From Desulfurobacterium indicum (GTDB taxonomy: Bacteria; Aquificota; Aquificia; Desulfurobacteriales; Desulfurobacteriaceae): DNA of 64,000 nucleotides. A model generated the notes under the pieces. It saw nothing but the letters and a program-made list of their open reading frames with translations, was not told the DNA's origin and made no database searches. The stretch is taken from contig NZ_MOEN01000002.1 of NCBI RefSeq assembly GCF_001968985.1, forward strand, positions 1 through 64,000, given 5' to 3'. The position numbers were made by a program, and so were the translations under genes. Position 1 is the stretch's first letter, and each line of letters begins with the position of its first letter. Shown here piece by piece: positions 26,962 to 36,391 of this stretch.

Positions 26962-27648
26962 GTGGATTCGTTCAATAAACTGGTAATGGAGTGGCTTAGA
27001 GAAAAAACGGAGAAAAGAGAACCTCTTGAAATTATAAGTTTCTATAATGAGATGCCTGTAAGAGTAAAAATGAATCCTTTATCAATAGAAAATAAAGTAG
27101 TTGGTTGGAAGGGTAACCCTAAAATTATTCCGGCTATAGATCAGACACAAAAGTTTTATATAACTTTTCTTCATCCAGAATACAGGGAAAAAAGGATACT
27201 TTCTGCAGGGGTTCTTTACTACAATGATGATTATATAGAGACGACGTTTCCTTCCCTTGCTGTTGAACCCAAATTTAACCGCAGTGCTGTCAGAATAACT
27301 GTTTCAGAAATGAAGCCTATCTATGTTGATGTAGAAGATAAAGATGTTTCGTTTTCTACGCGAGCTCTTGATATAAGCGAAGGAGGGGTAGGAATAATAA
27401 TAAACAAAGGTCTTCTTGGACTAAATCAAGAGGTAAATGTTACTTTAAAATTTCCTTCAGGTGATGTAATAAATAATATTCCTGCAAAGGTTGTTCGCGT
27501 TGAAGAGCTATCCGGTAGAAAGAAAGAAGAAAAGGCCGGGTTGGCATTCGTATCCTTAAAGGAAAGAGATAGAAACATTATAAGTAGGTATATTATTCAA
27601 CGTCAGAGAGAAATTATTAACGAATTTAAAATGCTGACGGGAGAATAA
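26962..27648 (+). CDS. PilZ-domain protein, YcgR-like
   Basis: This is a 228-residue cytoplasmic protein, likely a cyclic di-GMP receptor. An N-terminal YcgR-type beta domain (residues 15-100) is followed by a PilZ domain with both ligand motifs: RSAVR (R-x-x-x-R, about residue 108) and DISEGGVGI (D-x-S-x-x-G, about residue 138). The GTG start has a GGAGG seven bases upstream. YcgR brakes flagella and other PilZ proteins act on type IV pili. Here the pilus-tip cluster starts 147 bases downstream, behind its own promoter, so a link to twitching is plausible but is inference. Confidence 0.85.
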   Translation: MDSFNKLVMEWLREKTEKREPLEIISFYNEMPVRVKMNPLSIENKVVGWKGNPKIIPAIDQTQKFYITFLHPEYREKRILSAGVLYYNDDYIETTFPSLAVEPKFNRSAVRITVSEMKPIYVDVEDKDVSFSTRALDISEGGVGIIINKGLLGLNQEVNVTLKFPSGDVINNIPAKVVRVEELSGRKKEEKAGLAFVSLKERDRNIISRYIIQRQREIINEFKMLTGE

Positions 27649-27718
27649 TTAAAACCAGGGGAATTCAAGTAATAATTAAATAGATGAATTTTCTATTTTC
27701 TGTGACAGTTATTTACAG

Positions 27719-27746
27719 TTGACGAAGATAAAATTAATGCTAAAAT
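27719..27746 (+). promoter_or_regulatory. Promoter of the PilY1/minor pilin cluster
   Basis: TTGACG (27719-27724) and TAAAAT (27741-27746) are separated by 16 bases, in the 146-base gap before the cluster. The predicted start is near 27753, which gives a leader of about 42 bases. A palindromic site overlaps the start (next entry). Confidence 0.55.
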
Positions 27747-27774
27747 TTAATTAATGATTAGTAGTGATTAAATT
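27744..27774. repeat. Inverted repeat over the predicted start of the pilus cluster transcript
   Basis: AATTTAAT (27744-27751) and ATTAAATT (27767-27774) are perfect inverted copies separated by 15 bases. They cover the -10 edge and the start region. Position and spacing suit a repressor operator, but AT-rich palindromes also arise by chance. Confidence 0.35.
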
Positions 27775-27794
27775 ATTTGTTTTGGAGCATTATT

Positions 27795-28085
27795 ATGAAC
27801 TTTAAAGAGAGGATACCTTACATTATAATAATTACCTTTTTTGTTTGTTTTTCATTTTCTAAGTTATCAGCAGAGCATCTTCCATATAAGGATATTGTTG
27901 AACCTGTTCATGTTGTTGCAAAAGTAGTTTCTGAAAGGCCTTTAAAAATAAGGATTATTACATATCCTTATAAAGGAATGGTACTTAGCTTGGATTCTAA
28001 GGAAACCTTTGATATAGGAAAATTGCTTTTTTGTAAAATCAGTTCGAAAGGAATTAAATGTAAAGTTTTTGGAGTTCATAAATGA
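27795..28085 (+). CDS. Small secreted protein preceding PilY1
   Basis: I do not recognise this 96-residue protein. It begins with a basic stretch and a hydrophobic signal-like segment (IPYIIIITFFVCFSFSKLSA). Then come about 70 residues rich in beta-forming residues, including VHVVAKVVSERPLKIRII and a pair of Cys near the C-terminus (LLFCKISSKGIKCK) that could form a disulfide. Its stop overlaps the pilY1 start (ATGA), so the two are translationally coupled and probably act together. GGAG precedes the ATG; an in-frame TTG 18 bases earlier is less likely. Confidence 0.7.
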   Translation: MNFKERIPYIIIITFFVCFSFSKLSAEHLPYKDIVEPVHVVAKVVSERPLKIRIITYPYKGMVLSLDSKETFDIGKLLFCKISSKGIKCKVFGVHK

Positions 28086-31000
28086 GAAAAATAGAACTTC
28101 TTTTAATACTTTGCTTAGGAATTTTGATTTTTCCTCTAAATTCATTTTCTATATCAAATCCTTATACTGCTATTCCTCCATTTTTACAACAGGGAAAGTA
28201 TGCGAATTTAATGCTTGCTCTTGATTATAGTGGGAGTATGAGTGATTATGCTTATAAAGAAGATGAATACGATAGTAGCAAAACATATATAGGTTACTTT
28301 ATTCCTGATGCTAAATATTCGTATTTTAAAGGGGTATTTTACAAGGATAAAAATGGTTCTTATACTGGAAATGAACTTAATTACTCATATATGACAAAAC
28401 TGGATATTTTGAAGTGGATATTAACAGGGGGAGGGCCTGTTGTAAAACTTACCGATGGGAAAAAGTATCTTCATGCAGATGGTTTTCTTATTCCTGTTAA
28501 TGATGTAAGTACTTATAATCAAAAAACTGGAAAATTAGAAGGAATTTTACAGAAAATTGAAAGACTTTCTGAGCATCCAAGAATAGGACTTGAGATATAT
28601 TCTCTTAGAAAGGGTTCTGTTGTTCAGGATTGGGTTTATCCCTCTTATGAATATAGAAAATTGATACGCACAATAAATAGAGAATATGCATATGGAGGTA
28701 CTCCAACAGGGGAAGCTCTTGATGAAATCAGAAGATATTTTTCCCGTGAAAGTGGAGTTTGGGGAGGGTTTAGTAAGACGGATTCGAACTATGTTGATCC
28801 TTATAAGTTCAACATAAAAGGAACGTTAATGGATGTTCATTGTGCAAAGAATTATGTTCTTTTAATCAGTGACGGTGCTTGGAACGGACATAGATTTGCT
28901 AATAGTTTATGGGATCTTTCATGTGAAAAATCCTATGGAGCTTACATAGTAGTTGATCCAGTAGATGCCGGATATAATTATGCCTGTACAATAGATCCAG
29001 TTCAGCCTGCTTACGAAATGTGGGAAGGGGGACAGGCTGATTTGGTTCCTGATCTTAAAGGAAAACAGAACGTTAAAGTATATACAGTATCTGCCTTTAT
29101 GGGAAATTCTACGTTTTCAGACAGAGTAGGTTTAAATGCCCTTGAAAATGTAGCTATTTTTGGGGGATACAAATCCGATTCTTCAGATAGCCTACCGTCA
29201 GGTTACTCTTCAGTTCCACCAGATCCAGTGTGTTCTGTAACACAAGCTCCACCTTGTGGTTCTTTTGTTAACCTTCCATCTTCGTCTTCTGATTGGGATG
29301 CAAATGGTGATGGAAGGCCTGATGATTTTTATCCTGGGAACGATCCGTTAGCTCTTAAAAAAGCTATAGAAAACATTTTAGCAGCCATATTAAAGGATGC
29401 ATTTTCAGGAACATCAGCAGGTATTCTACCAGAAAGGAAAAAATCCGGCGTTGTAGCAGAACAGACGCTATTTTATCCTCGTAAAGATTTTTCAGGAAAG
29501 AATGTTGATTGGCCTGGTTATCTATATACCTGGTGGTTTTTAAATAAGAAGAATGCTCAAAATCTCAGAGAGGATACAAACTTAAATAAAATCCTTGATA
29601 TTGAGGACGATCGTATTTTGAAATGGAGAGTGGATCCTGATACCGGTAAGGTTCATATAGATCTGTACGGCAGTTATGCAAACGGTACAGAAAAAAGTAA
29701 ATTGGCTACTTATGACACGTTTGATAATTTGCATCCTGTCTGGGAAGCAGGAGAAAATCTTGCGTTTACGTCTCCTGATAGTAGGACAATTTACACGGAT
29801 GTGAAGGGTATGCTTGTTGAGTTTAACGATTTCAACAAAAACCTTATAAGTAATTATGTGGGGAATTTAACTGAGCCTTCATGTTTAAATGATGATGTGG
29901 CAAACTTGATTGCCTTTATCAGAGGAAAAGATGTAAAAGGATGTAGAATCAGGGATATAGATGATTCCGGCGATACATGGAAATTAGGTGATATTATCTA
30001 TTCATCTCCCACCGTTGTTAAGTATCCTGGTTACAGTGTCGTATATGTAGGTGCTAATGATGGAATGCTTCACGCTTTCAGGCTTGGATATGTTAAAGAT
30101 TTAAACAACAGCCTTCATCCTGTTAAATTAACAGATAGTTCTTCTTCATCGTCTAGAGCATTAGTTGGTCAAGAGATATGGGCATTTATTCCTTCTAACG
30201 CTTTACCTTATTTGAAATATCTTGCTGATCCGGAATATCAGCATACCTATTATGTAGATTTAAAACCGTTTGTTGTTACCTATCAGAATAGAGTAATCTT
30301 AATAGGTGGTATGAGATTTGGCGGTGTTCCCGGTAATTCTCCAACGTTGACTCCACCTGTAAACGATGCAGATATTGGTTATTCATCCTATTTTGCACTT
30401 GACATAACAGATCCCGAAAATCCGAAGTTTCTGTGGGAATTTACCACTAAGGATCTTGGATTTACATATTCAGGTCCTGCAGTTATAAATAAGGGAAGTA
30501 AAGCTTATGTCATGTTTGCTTCAGGTCCTACCGATTATAACGGTGATGTTAATCAGCCGCTTTTCGTTTACATTCTAGATCTGTTGACAGGAAAAAGCGT
30601 TAGGAATATTACCTTTAGCAATTTACAAAACACCTTTGCAGGACGCCTTTTTACAGATGGCCTTGATGTTGATGAAGATGGAAAGACAGACTATGTCTTT
30701 TTTGGTTATTTAAAAAAAGGGACAGATATGCAAGATTGGAAGGGTGGAATAATTGTTGCGGATGTTAGGAGCAGTGATCCTTCGGACTGGAAATTTGATA
30801 CGTATCTTGAGGATAAAATTCCACCTGTGACTTCAAGAGTTGTTGCCGGCAAGTATTTTGGAAGATATTACATATTTTTTGGTACCGGAAGATGGTTTTA
30901 TAAAGAAGATAATCCAGACCCTTCACAAGCAAATAGGATTTACGGTATTCCGTTAATTCATTCAGGAAAAAATTGGACTTTGCCTGATGAGAGTTCTATA

Positions 31001-31498
31001 GTTGACGTTACTACATCTTCATTTTCTGTTTGTTCTGCTTCATCTTCGTCACCGAAAGGTTGGTATATAAGGCTTAACACGGATGATAGTGGATATTTAA
31101 AAGAGCGTTTAATTTCAGATCCAACAACGACCGATTTAAATGTTGTTGCATTTGTAACTACAGAGCCGACTGCAGATGTCTGTGGCTTTGGAGGACGTTC
31201 AAGGATCTGGCTTTTAAATGGGGCTACGGGAAGTAGCATTTTTGACAACTGCACCACATACTCACTTGATCACGAGAAATTAAAAGGCACACTGCTTGTT
31301 CAGCTTTCCACCGCTGCAATTCATAAAGTTGACTTGAGCAGCGCAGCTTCAATGTTTGATAACTCAACAGGCAAAAGAACTACTTTAAATTCCGCTACAG
31401 GTTCCAGCTGGTTTGTCGGTGTGGCACCTGAAGGTGGGGCTAAGTTTGTATCTCCGGCAGGAGGAAAAGGTGAACTATTGTTATGGATGGAAAAATAA
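28082..31498 (+). CDS. pilY1: PilY1/PilC-type type IV pilus tip adhesin
   Basis: This is a secreted 1138-residue protein at the type IV pilus tip or outer membrane. Order of parts: signal peptide (residues 1-24), a von Willebrand A-like half with a MIDAS-type DYSGSM motif near residue 49, and a PilC beta-propeller half (from about residue 640) containing SSPTVVKYPGYSVVYVGAND. A Ca-binding loop DVDEDGKTD (about residue 861) matches the D-x-D-x-D/N type known to control pilus retraction in PilY1. Several Cys may form disulfides. In many bacteria pilY1 follows the minor pilin genes; here it comes first. Confidence 0.88.
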   Translation: MRKIELLLILCLGILIFPLNSFSISNPYTAIPPFLQQGKYANLMLALDYSGSMSDYAYKEDEYDSSKTYIGYFIPDAKYSYFKGVFYKDKNGSYTGNELNYSYMTKLDILKWILTGGGPVVKLTDGKKYLHADGFLIPVNDVSTYNQKTGKLEGILQKIERLSEHPRIGLEIYSLRKGSVVQDWVYPSYEYRKLIRTINREYAYGGTPTGEALDEIRRYFSRESGVWGGFSKTDSNYVDPYKFNIKGTLMDVHCAKNYVLLISDGAWNGHRFANSLWDLSCEKSYGAYIVVDPVDAGYNYACTIDPVQPAYEMWEGGQADLVPDLKGKQNVKVYTVSAFMGNSTFSDRVGLNALENVAIFGGYKSDSSDSLPSGYSSVPPDPVCSVTQAPPCGSFVNLPSSSSDWDANGDGRPDDFYPGNDPLALKKAIENILAAILKDAFSGTSAGILPERKKSGVVAEQTLFYPRKDFSGKNVDWPGYLYTWWFLNKKNAQNLREDTNLNKILDIEDDRILKWRVDPDTGKVHIDLYGSYANGTEKSKLATYDTFDNLHPVWEAGENLAFTSPDSRTIYTDVKGMLVEFNDFNKNLISNYVGNLTEPSCLNDDVANLIAFIRGKDVKGCRIRDIDDSGDTWKLGDIIYSSPTVVKYPGYSVVYVGANDGMLHAFRLGYVKDLNNSLHPVKLTDSSSSSSRALVGQEIWAFIPSNALPYLKYLADPEYQHTYYVDLKPFVVTYQNRVILIGGMRFGGVPGNSPTLTPPVNDADIGYSSYFALDITDPENPKFLWEFTTKDLGFTYSGPAVINKGSKAYVMFASGPTDYNGDVNQPLFVYILDLLTGKSVRNITFSNLQNTFAGRLFTDGLDVDEDGKTDYVFFGYLKKGTDMQDWKGGIIVADVRSSDPSDWKFDTYLEDKIPPVTSRVVAGKYFGRYYIFFGTGRWFYKEDNPDPSQANRIYGIPLIHSGKNWTLPDESSIVDVTTSSFSVCSASSSSPKGWYIRLNTDDSGYLKERLISDPTTTDLNVVAFVTTEPTADVCGFGGRSRIWLLNGATGSSIFDNCTTYSLDHEKLKGTLLVQLSTAAIHKVDLSSAASMFDNSTGKRTTLNSATGSSWFVGVAPEGGAKFVSPAGGKGELLLWMEK

Positions 31499-31919
31499 AA
31501 AAGCTTTTACTCTACTTGAGCTTTTGATAGTTATAGCGTTGATAGCTGTTTTATCTTTTATGAGTATCATGAAATATAGAAGTTGGATAGAATCAAATGC
31601 TATAAATACTGAAATTCGAAGAATAGCTTCAATGCTTCAAAGTTTAAGAATGGAAGCATTTTCTCAGAAAAAGCGGTTCAGGATTCGTGTAAGTTCAGAC
31701 AGGCATAAGTTGTTGATTGATGTTTGGGACGATGGCAGTTGGAAAAGTTATAAGGCTTATAATTTAAAGGAGCCTTTCATTTTAACGGCTCCTGTTTCTG
31801 TTACAGAAAAAGGGACCTTTAATGCAACTTCTAAAATTATTTATAACGGAACTTTTAATTATCAAGGTGATGATTGTATAGTTATATATAGGACGGATGT
31901 GAGGTTAAAGCATTGTTAA
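31470..31919 (+). CDS. Type IV minor (pseudo)pilin, GspH/FimT-like
   Basis: This is a 149-residue prepilin. The class III leader MNYCYGWKNKKA is followed by FTLLELLIVIALIAVLSF, with Glu at position 5 of the mature protein. The residue before the cleavage point is Ala, not the usual Gly. A GspH/FimT-like helix (IASMLQSLRMEAFSQKKRF) comes next. The start is the GTG at 31470: GGAGG ends five bases upstream, inside the 3' end of pilY1, in a different frame (29-base overlap). Its role is to prime pilus assembly together with the following minor pilins. Confidence 0.8.
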   Translation: MNYCYGWKNKKAFTLLELLIVIALIAVLSFMSIMKYRSWIESNAINTEIRRIASMLQSLRMEAFSQKKRFRIRVSSDRHKLLIDVWDDGSWKSYKAYNLKEPFILTAPVSVTEKGTFNATSKIIYNGTFNYQGDDCIVIYRTDVRLKHC

Positions 31920-32338
31920 TGAAAAGAGCATTTACACTGCTTGAGGTTTTGATAGCACTTGTAATTTTTTCCTTGGTAATGATTGCTTTGCTTGATTCTG
32001 CCGGATTCTATTATCGTGTTAGCACTAGGAATGATCTGCTAAATGCTGCTTCAAAAATTGCAAGGGAAAATCTGGAGTTTGTTCGTAATATAGATTATGC
32101 CGATATTACGAAGGCAGAGCTTGACAACGGAACCAATTCTTGTAAGGAGGCTTTGGCAACTGGTAAGAATATTGAATTGGTTCAGTTGAGAAATCAAAAT
32201 TATATGTTTGGAAAATATTTTGATGTTGTTGCGGATCCTAGTTTGGATATAAAACAGGTTACTGTGTATGTTTGCTGGAATTATAACAGAAAATTTCATC
32301 AGCTAAATTATTCCACAATTATAAGGAAAGAGGAATGA
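31919..32338 (+). CDS. Type IV minor pilin, PilV-like
   Basis: This is a 139-residue prepilin with the very short leader MKRA and the segment FTLLEVLIALVIFSLVMIAL, the typical PilV/GspI opening. Two Cys (near residues 77 and 121) could form a disulfide. The ATG overlaps the stop of the upstream gene (TAATG), with only a distant GAGG, so coupled translation is likely. It overlaps the next gene by four bases. Confidence 0.8.
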   Translation: MKRAFTLLEVLIALVIFSLVMIALLDSAGFYYRVSTRNDLLNAASKIARENLEFVRNIDYADITKAELDNGTNSCKEALATGKNIELVQLRNQNYMFGKYFDVVADPSLDIKQVTVYVCWNYNRKFHQLNYSTIIRKEE

Positions 32339-33273
32339 GAAAAGCACTTACTTTACTTGAGCTGCTAGTAGCCATATTTGCAGCTACGCTTGTTATGTCA
32401 GCTGTTTATGTTGTATATACAAATTTGTTGGGAACGTATACTCAGGAATCTTCATATCAAACTTCAGATATAAAAAGGGTTTTGGGACTTGAGATATTAA
32501 GACAAGATATAGAACACGCAGGACTTGGTGTAGGGATAAATGAAACGGCTCTTCCGATAGAATGGAATAGCACCAAGGCTGAATTAACATTGAGGAGTCT
32601 TTATGATATTCTAGATCAAAAAACATCAGCATGGCAAATTATAGATTGTTCTTCCAGCAGTGCCAATATTTTAGTAAATAAGTTTTTCCCTGGATTGTCC
32701 GTGACGAAAGCTGTTTACCTTTCTATTAACGGAACTATTAAGAGCGGATTAGCTAACTATTTAACCTGTCCAGGTAACGGCACTTATATCGTTTATCCTG
32801 CTTTTATTACCGCAGCGCCGTCAGCGTGTTTTCTACAGTATTGTAGAGGTATAACATACCAGATTTTAAATGTCGGGGTTCCTGATTACTGTGCCAATGG
32901 GACTGGAGAACTGGTTCGCGGGATTAAAGGAACATCTCAACAAGATCCAATACTTGATTGTGTTGCTGATTTTGATGTCAGATTTGACTGGGACTTGAAT
33001 GGAGACGGTATCATTGAGCAAAATGAAAAATACTTACCTATTTCTAAAATAGGCACTTTATCAGCCGCTGAAGAAAGAAAAAGACTTAAACTTGTTACTG
33101 TTTTCGTAGTTGTTCAGCAGGGAAAACGAAACAGGAAGTATAAATTTGTAAATCAGCTTAAAAATAACGGAGTGGATTTCAGTAATAGAGTGAAAGCAAA
33201 AGTAGGTAAAAATTGGCAGCAGTATGACTGGAGATTAATTAGATTTTCCGTTAAGCCGATGGATTTGATGTGA
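32335..33273 (+). CDS. Type IV minor pilin, PilW-like
   Basis: This is a 312-residue prepilin: leader MRKA followed by LTLLELLVAIFAATLVMSAV. The length and the position after a PilV-like gene match PilW. Mature residue 1 is Leu rather than Phe. Between about residues 100 and 210 lie six or more Cys, and near residue 220 is DLNGDGIIEQNEKY, an EF-hand-like loop (D-x-N-x-D-G) that may bind calcium. The start overlaps the previous stop as ATGA, behind GAGG. Confidence 0.8.
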   Translation: MRKALTLLELLVAIFAATLVMSAVYVVYTNLLGTYTQESSYQTSDIKRVLGLEILRQDIEHAGLGVGINETALPIEWNSTKAELTLRSLYDILDQKTSAWQIIDCSSSSANILVNKFFPGLSVTKAVYLSINGTIKSGLANYLTCPGNGTYIVYPAFITAAPSACFLQYCRGITYQILNVGVPDYCANGTGELVRGIKGTSQQDPILDCVADFDVRFDWDLNGDGIIEQNEKYLPISKIGTLSAAEERKRLKLVTVFVVVQQGKRNRKYKFVNQLKNNGVDFSNRVKAKVGKNWQQYDWRLIRFSVKPMDLM

Positions 33274-33286
33274 TGCTGGAGGAAGT

Positions 33287-33697
33287 TTGAAACAGAGAAA
33301 AGGTTTAGTTTTGATAGTAACATTGATTGTAACTTTTATCGCTTCGGCATTTATTGCTGCACTTTTGTATATGCTTTTTAACAATGTTGTAACTATTGGA
33401 AGTAAAAAACGTTATTCAGGTTCTCTTGAGGTTGCTAAAGGAGTTTCTTCATATTTAATGGAATTAATGGACGATGATAAGTTGTGTTCATATACCGACT
33501 GTTCAAAGACAAATCAACCGATACAGTTGGGTTCTTATTCTTCTTTTGGGAATTATAATGCAACTGCTACGCTTATTAAGCGTATAGATCTAAACAATAA
33601 AGGAGAAGGTGTTGTGTATTCTGTGGAAGTTATAGTTAGAAATCAAAAAATTCCTTCCGAACACTCTGTAATAGATTTTGTTTATAGGGTTTATTAG
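33287..33697 (+). CDS. PilX-like minor pilin component
   Basis: This is a 136-residue protein starting MKQRKGLVLIVTLIVTFIAS, a short basic leader and a long hydrophobic helix with the PilX-type opening; the Glu at position 5 is missing, as in GspK/PilX-class proteins. It is the last gene of the cluster. The TTG start is supported by GGAGG eight bases upstream. The assignment rests on the N-terminus and gene order. Confidence 0.65.
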   Translation: MKQRKGLVLIVTLIVTFIASAFIAALLYMLFNNVVTIGSKKRYSGSLEVAKGVSSYLMELMDDDKLCSYTDCSKTNQPIQLGSYSSFGNYNATATLIKRIDLNNKGEGVVYSVEVIVRNQKIPSEHSVIDFVYRVY

Positions 33698-33875
33698 TAT
33701 ACCCTTTTGCCAGACGTAATTACTTGAATGGTCTTTAAGATTATGGAAATATCATTGCCAAAAGCAATATATTTAAGGTAGAGAACTATTCTGTTTCTTC
33801 GGTTACTATGATGTAGCCTCAGCCTCGGAATGACGTAAGTGGGAAGCTCTCAGGATGATGGTAGGATGATGGATA
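33698..33875. other. Gap between converging clusters, with a short tandem repeat
   Basis: No gene or clear terminator is seen in this 178-base stretch. It contains a GC-richer segment (about 33815-33850, with CCTCAGCCTCGGAATGACG) and two direct copies of AGGATGATGG (33852-33861 and 33863-33872) near the stop of the LysM gene. The GC-richer part may be a dispersed intergenic repeat. Confidence 0.4.
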
Positions 33876-35111
33876 TTAGTAAATTATTAAGTTTATACCT
33901 CTTGCGACCATATAGGGGATTTCTTCCGGTTTTTCGACGCCGGGTATTACGAAATAATGGTTTTTAGGTGTATCTATCGAAAAACCTCTGATTTCAAATT
34001 TTGAACGTTTGCCCTCTGTTCCCGGTGGTTCTACTATTATCAGTCTTATTTTCTGTATTGCGAAAGGAATTGCGTTGACAGCTTCTCTTATATTTTTTCT
34101 CATGTCTGGATATATTTTTACGATTGTGAATCCTGCCATTTTCTTTTTTGTTATCTCTTCCGGCGAGGTCATTTCTTTCACTACAAAGATCTTAAGTTTA
34201 TTGAAGCTGTACCCGCCTCCGTCCTTTACAGCTCTTTCTCCTGTTAAGATGTGTATTAATTCTATAATTTTTTCTATGTTTGTCCCTGTTAAAATTTTAA
34301 CAGTACCAGGGTTTCCTCTTTCAACTTTGATTTTAGGTTGTTCCACTGTAATTCCGTATGCTGCGAGGAGATTTTTTAACTCTTTTGGGGTGTCCGGTGT
34401 CATGTTGAATATTTTTGTGCTACCCGTTTCCATATCATATATGAGGTAGTCATAGTGGTAAGTTAGCTTGTCAAAGATGCCTAATTTTATTGTTCCGTTT
34501 GCTTCAAAAGAACCGAATGTATTCAGGATGTTTTCTTCGACGAGTTTCCGGAGCTGCTTTTTATTTTTTATTATTTTATACCCAACATTTTGTAGTTCTT
34601 TTACTTCCTGCTTCGTTAAGTTTCTGTTCAAATCAATTATATAACTATTGCCTGCAATTGTTATAACAGGATTTTGTTGAAGGTTAATCGTGCCTGAGTT
34701 TAAAAGAATCATACCTTTTTTATATATTTTTGAGCCTCTTCCATTTATTACAGGAGAAAAATCGGGCATTACATTTTTACTAATCCTAAACCTTTTTTTG
34801 TTTTTGTTTTTCTTAACGCCCGGAAGGGGAATTTTTAAAACTTGCCCCTTTAGTATTAAATTTGGATTTTTAATTTTATTTAATTTTATCACTTCACCGA
34901 TCATTTTAAGAGGAAGTCCGTATTTTTTAAGTATTCCGTAAAGAGTATCTCCCGGTTTAACCTTGTAATAGATGATGTGTTTTCCTGTTTTTTGTTCAGC
35001 TTTTCTAACTTTTATGATATTTATTTTGTAAATGTTTTCCTTACAGTAAGCTGAAGCGGATAAAATTACCGCAGCTGTTGTTATGGTTGTTATAAAACGT
35101 TTCCAGCCCAT
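33876..35111 (-). CDS. LysM-domain secreted protein of unknown function
   Basis: This protein has 411 residues. A signal peptide ([21 protein letters not shown]) precedes a LysM peptidoglycan-binding domain at residues 47-92 ([20 protein letters not shown]). The remaining 300 residues are not recognised. They are rich in Lys and Ile, and include paired alpha-beta units around residues 165-300 (for example [20 protein letters not shown]). No catalytic motif is visible. Its start lies 22 bases inside the 3' end of trmFO, the last overlap of a five-gene minus-strand run. Confidence 0.75.
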   Translation of the reverse strand: MGWKRFITTITTAAVILSASAYCKENIYKINIIKVRKAEQKTGKHIIYYKVKPGDTLYGILKKYGLPLKMIGEVIKLNKIKNPNLILKGQVLKIPLPGVKKNKNKKRFRISKNVMPDFSPVINGRGSKIYKKGMILLNSGTINLQQNPVITIAGNSYIIDLNRNLTKQEVKELQNVGYKIIKNKKQLRKLVEENILNTFGSFEANGTIKLGIFDKLTYHYDYLIYDMETGSTKIFNMTPDTPKELKNLLAAYGITVEQPKIKVERGNPGTVKILTGTNIEKIIELIHILTGERAVKDGGGYSFNKLKIFVVKEMTSPEEITKKKMAGFTIVKIYPDMRKNIREAVNAIPFAIQKIRLIIVEPPGTEGKRSKFEIRGFSIDTPKNHYFVIPGVEKPEEIPYMVARGINLIIY

Positions 35112-36391
35112 TCTTTTATATCCTTTAGAGCTTTTTCAGCCTGTATTTTCCTTCTTGCTCTTTTTCCTTTTGCTTTGACTACTGGAAGAAGTCCAAAGTT
35201 TGCATTCATAGGTTGAAACCTGTCAGGATCAGCTTCTGTTATGTATTTTAACAAACCGCCTATTATTGTTGTAGGTGGTGGATATACCGGTTCGGTATTT
35301 TTTATGAGTTTTTCCGCGTTTATGCCGGCTATTATACCGGTTGCGGCGGATTCTGGATAGCCTTCAACGCCTGTTATTTGTCCTGCAAAAAGGATATTGG
35401 CATTTTTATTTAGTTGGAGTGTGGGCAGTAGAAGTTTTGGGGAATTTATGAAAGTGTTTCTGTGAATACTTCCGTATCTTGCAAATTCTACGTTTTCAAG
35501 CCCAGGTATAAGTCTAAAAACTTTTTTCTGGGCCGGATAGGTGAGTTTTGTCTGAAATCCTACAAGGTTCAACAGTGTGCCTTCTTTGTTTTCTTTTCTG
35601 AGCTGAACTACTGCATAAGGCCTTTTCCCTGTTTTCGGATTTGTAAGCCCTACGGGTTTAAGGGGGCCAAAGAGTAGTGTTTCTTTTCCCCTTTCTGCCA
35701 TTTCTTCTATTGGCATGCAACCTTCAAAGTATGCTTCTTTTTCGAATTCTTTTAGAGGAACTTTTTCTGCTTCCATGAGTGCGTTGTAGAATCGTTCGTA
35801 TTCCTCCTTTGTCATAGGACAGTTGAGGTAATCGTCTCCTCCTTTGCCGTAGCGAGAGCCCCAGAAACATTTAGAATAATCTATTGTATCTGCATATACA
35901 ATGGGGGCTATTGCGTCGTAAAAGGAGAGGGATTGTTCTCCTAAAAATTCTATTAAGTATCTGGAGAAAGTATCTGACGTTAAAGGGCCTGTTGCCACTA
36001 TTGTGATTTCGTTTTCTGGAATTTTTGTTACTTCTTCTCTTATAATTTCTATGAGAGGATGCTGAGACAATTTTTCTGTTATATATGCTGCAAAGTCCTG
36101 TCTATTTACGGCAAGGGCACCGCCTGCCGGAACTGCTGTTTTTTTCGCAGCTTCTACTATGAGAGAGTTAAAAATTTCCATCTCTTTTTTCAAGAGGCCT
36201 CTTGCCGTTGTTACGTCAATTCCGCCAAGTGTGTTGCTACAAACCAATTCTCCGAAAAGGTCGGTTCTGTGAGCGGGAGTAAATTTTTTGGGTCTCATTT
36301 CATAAAGAACTACCGGAATACCTTTACGTGCCAGATACCAGGCTGCTTCACTTCCTGCCAGTCCTGCGCCTATGATGTGAACTTTTTTCAT
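35090..36391 (-). CDS. trmFO: Folate-dependent tRNA uracil-54 methyltransferase
   Basis: This flavoprotein makes 5-methyluridine at position 54 of tRNA using methylene-tetrahydrofolate and FAD. It has 433 residues. An N-terminal FAD dinucleotide motif ([16 protein letters not shown], residues 5-20) leads to the family block [16 protein letters not shown], containing the catalytic Cys. A second conserved Cys lies in [13 protein letters not shown]-terminal family features include [14 protein letters not shown]. It overlaps prfA by four bases (ATGA), which places it in a translation-linked operon with def and prfA. Confidence 0.95.
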   Translation of the reverse strand: MKKVHIIGAGLAGSEAAWYLARKGIPVVLYEMRPKKFTPAHRTDLFGELVCSNTLGGIDVTTARGLLKKEMEIFNSLIVEAAKKTAVPAGGALAVNRQDFAAYITEKLSQHPLIEIIREEVTKIPENEITIVATGPLTSDTFSRYLIEFLGEQSLSFYDAIAPIVYADTIDYSKCFWGSRYGKGGDDYLNCPMTKEEYERFYNALMEAEKVPLKEFEKEAYFEGCMPIEEMAERGKETLLFGPLKPVGLTNPKTGKRPYAVVQLRKENKEGTLLNLVGFQTKLTYPAQKKVFRLIPGLENVEFARYGSIHRNTFINSPKLLLPTLQLNKNANILFAGQITGVEGYPESAATGIIAGINAEKLIKNTEPVYPPPTTIIGGLLKYITEADPDRFQPMNANFGLLPVVKAKGKRARRKIQAEKALKDIKEWAGNVL

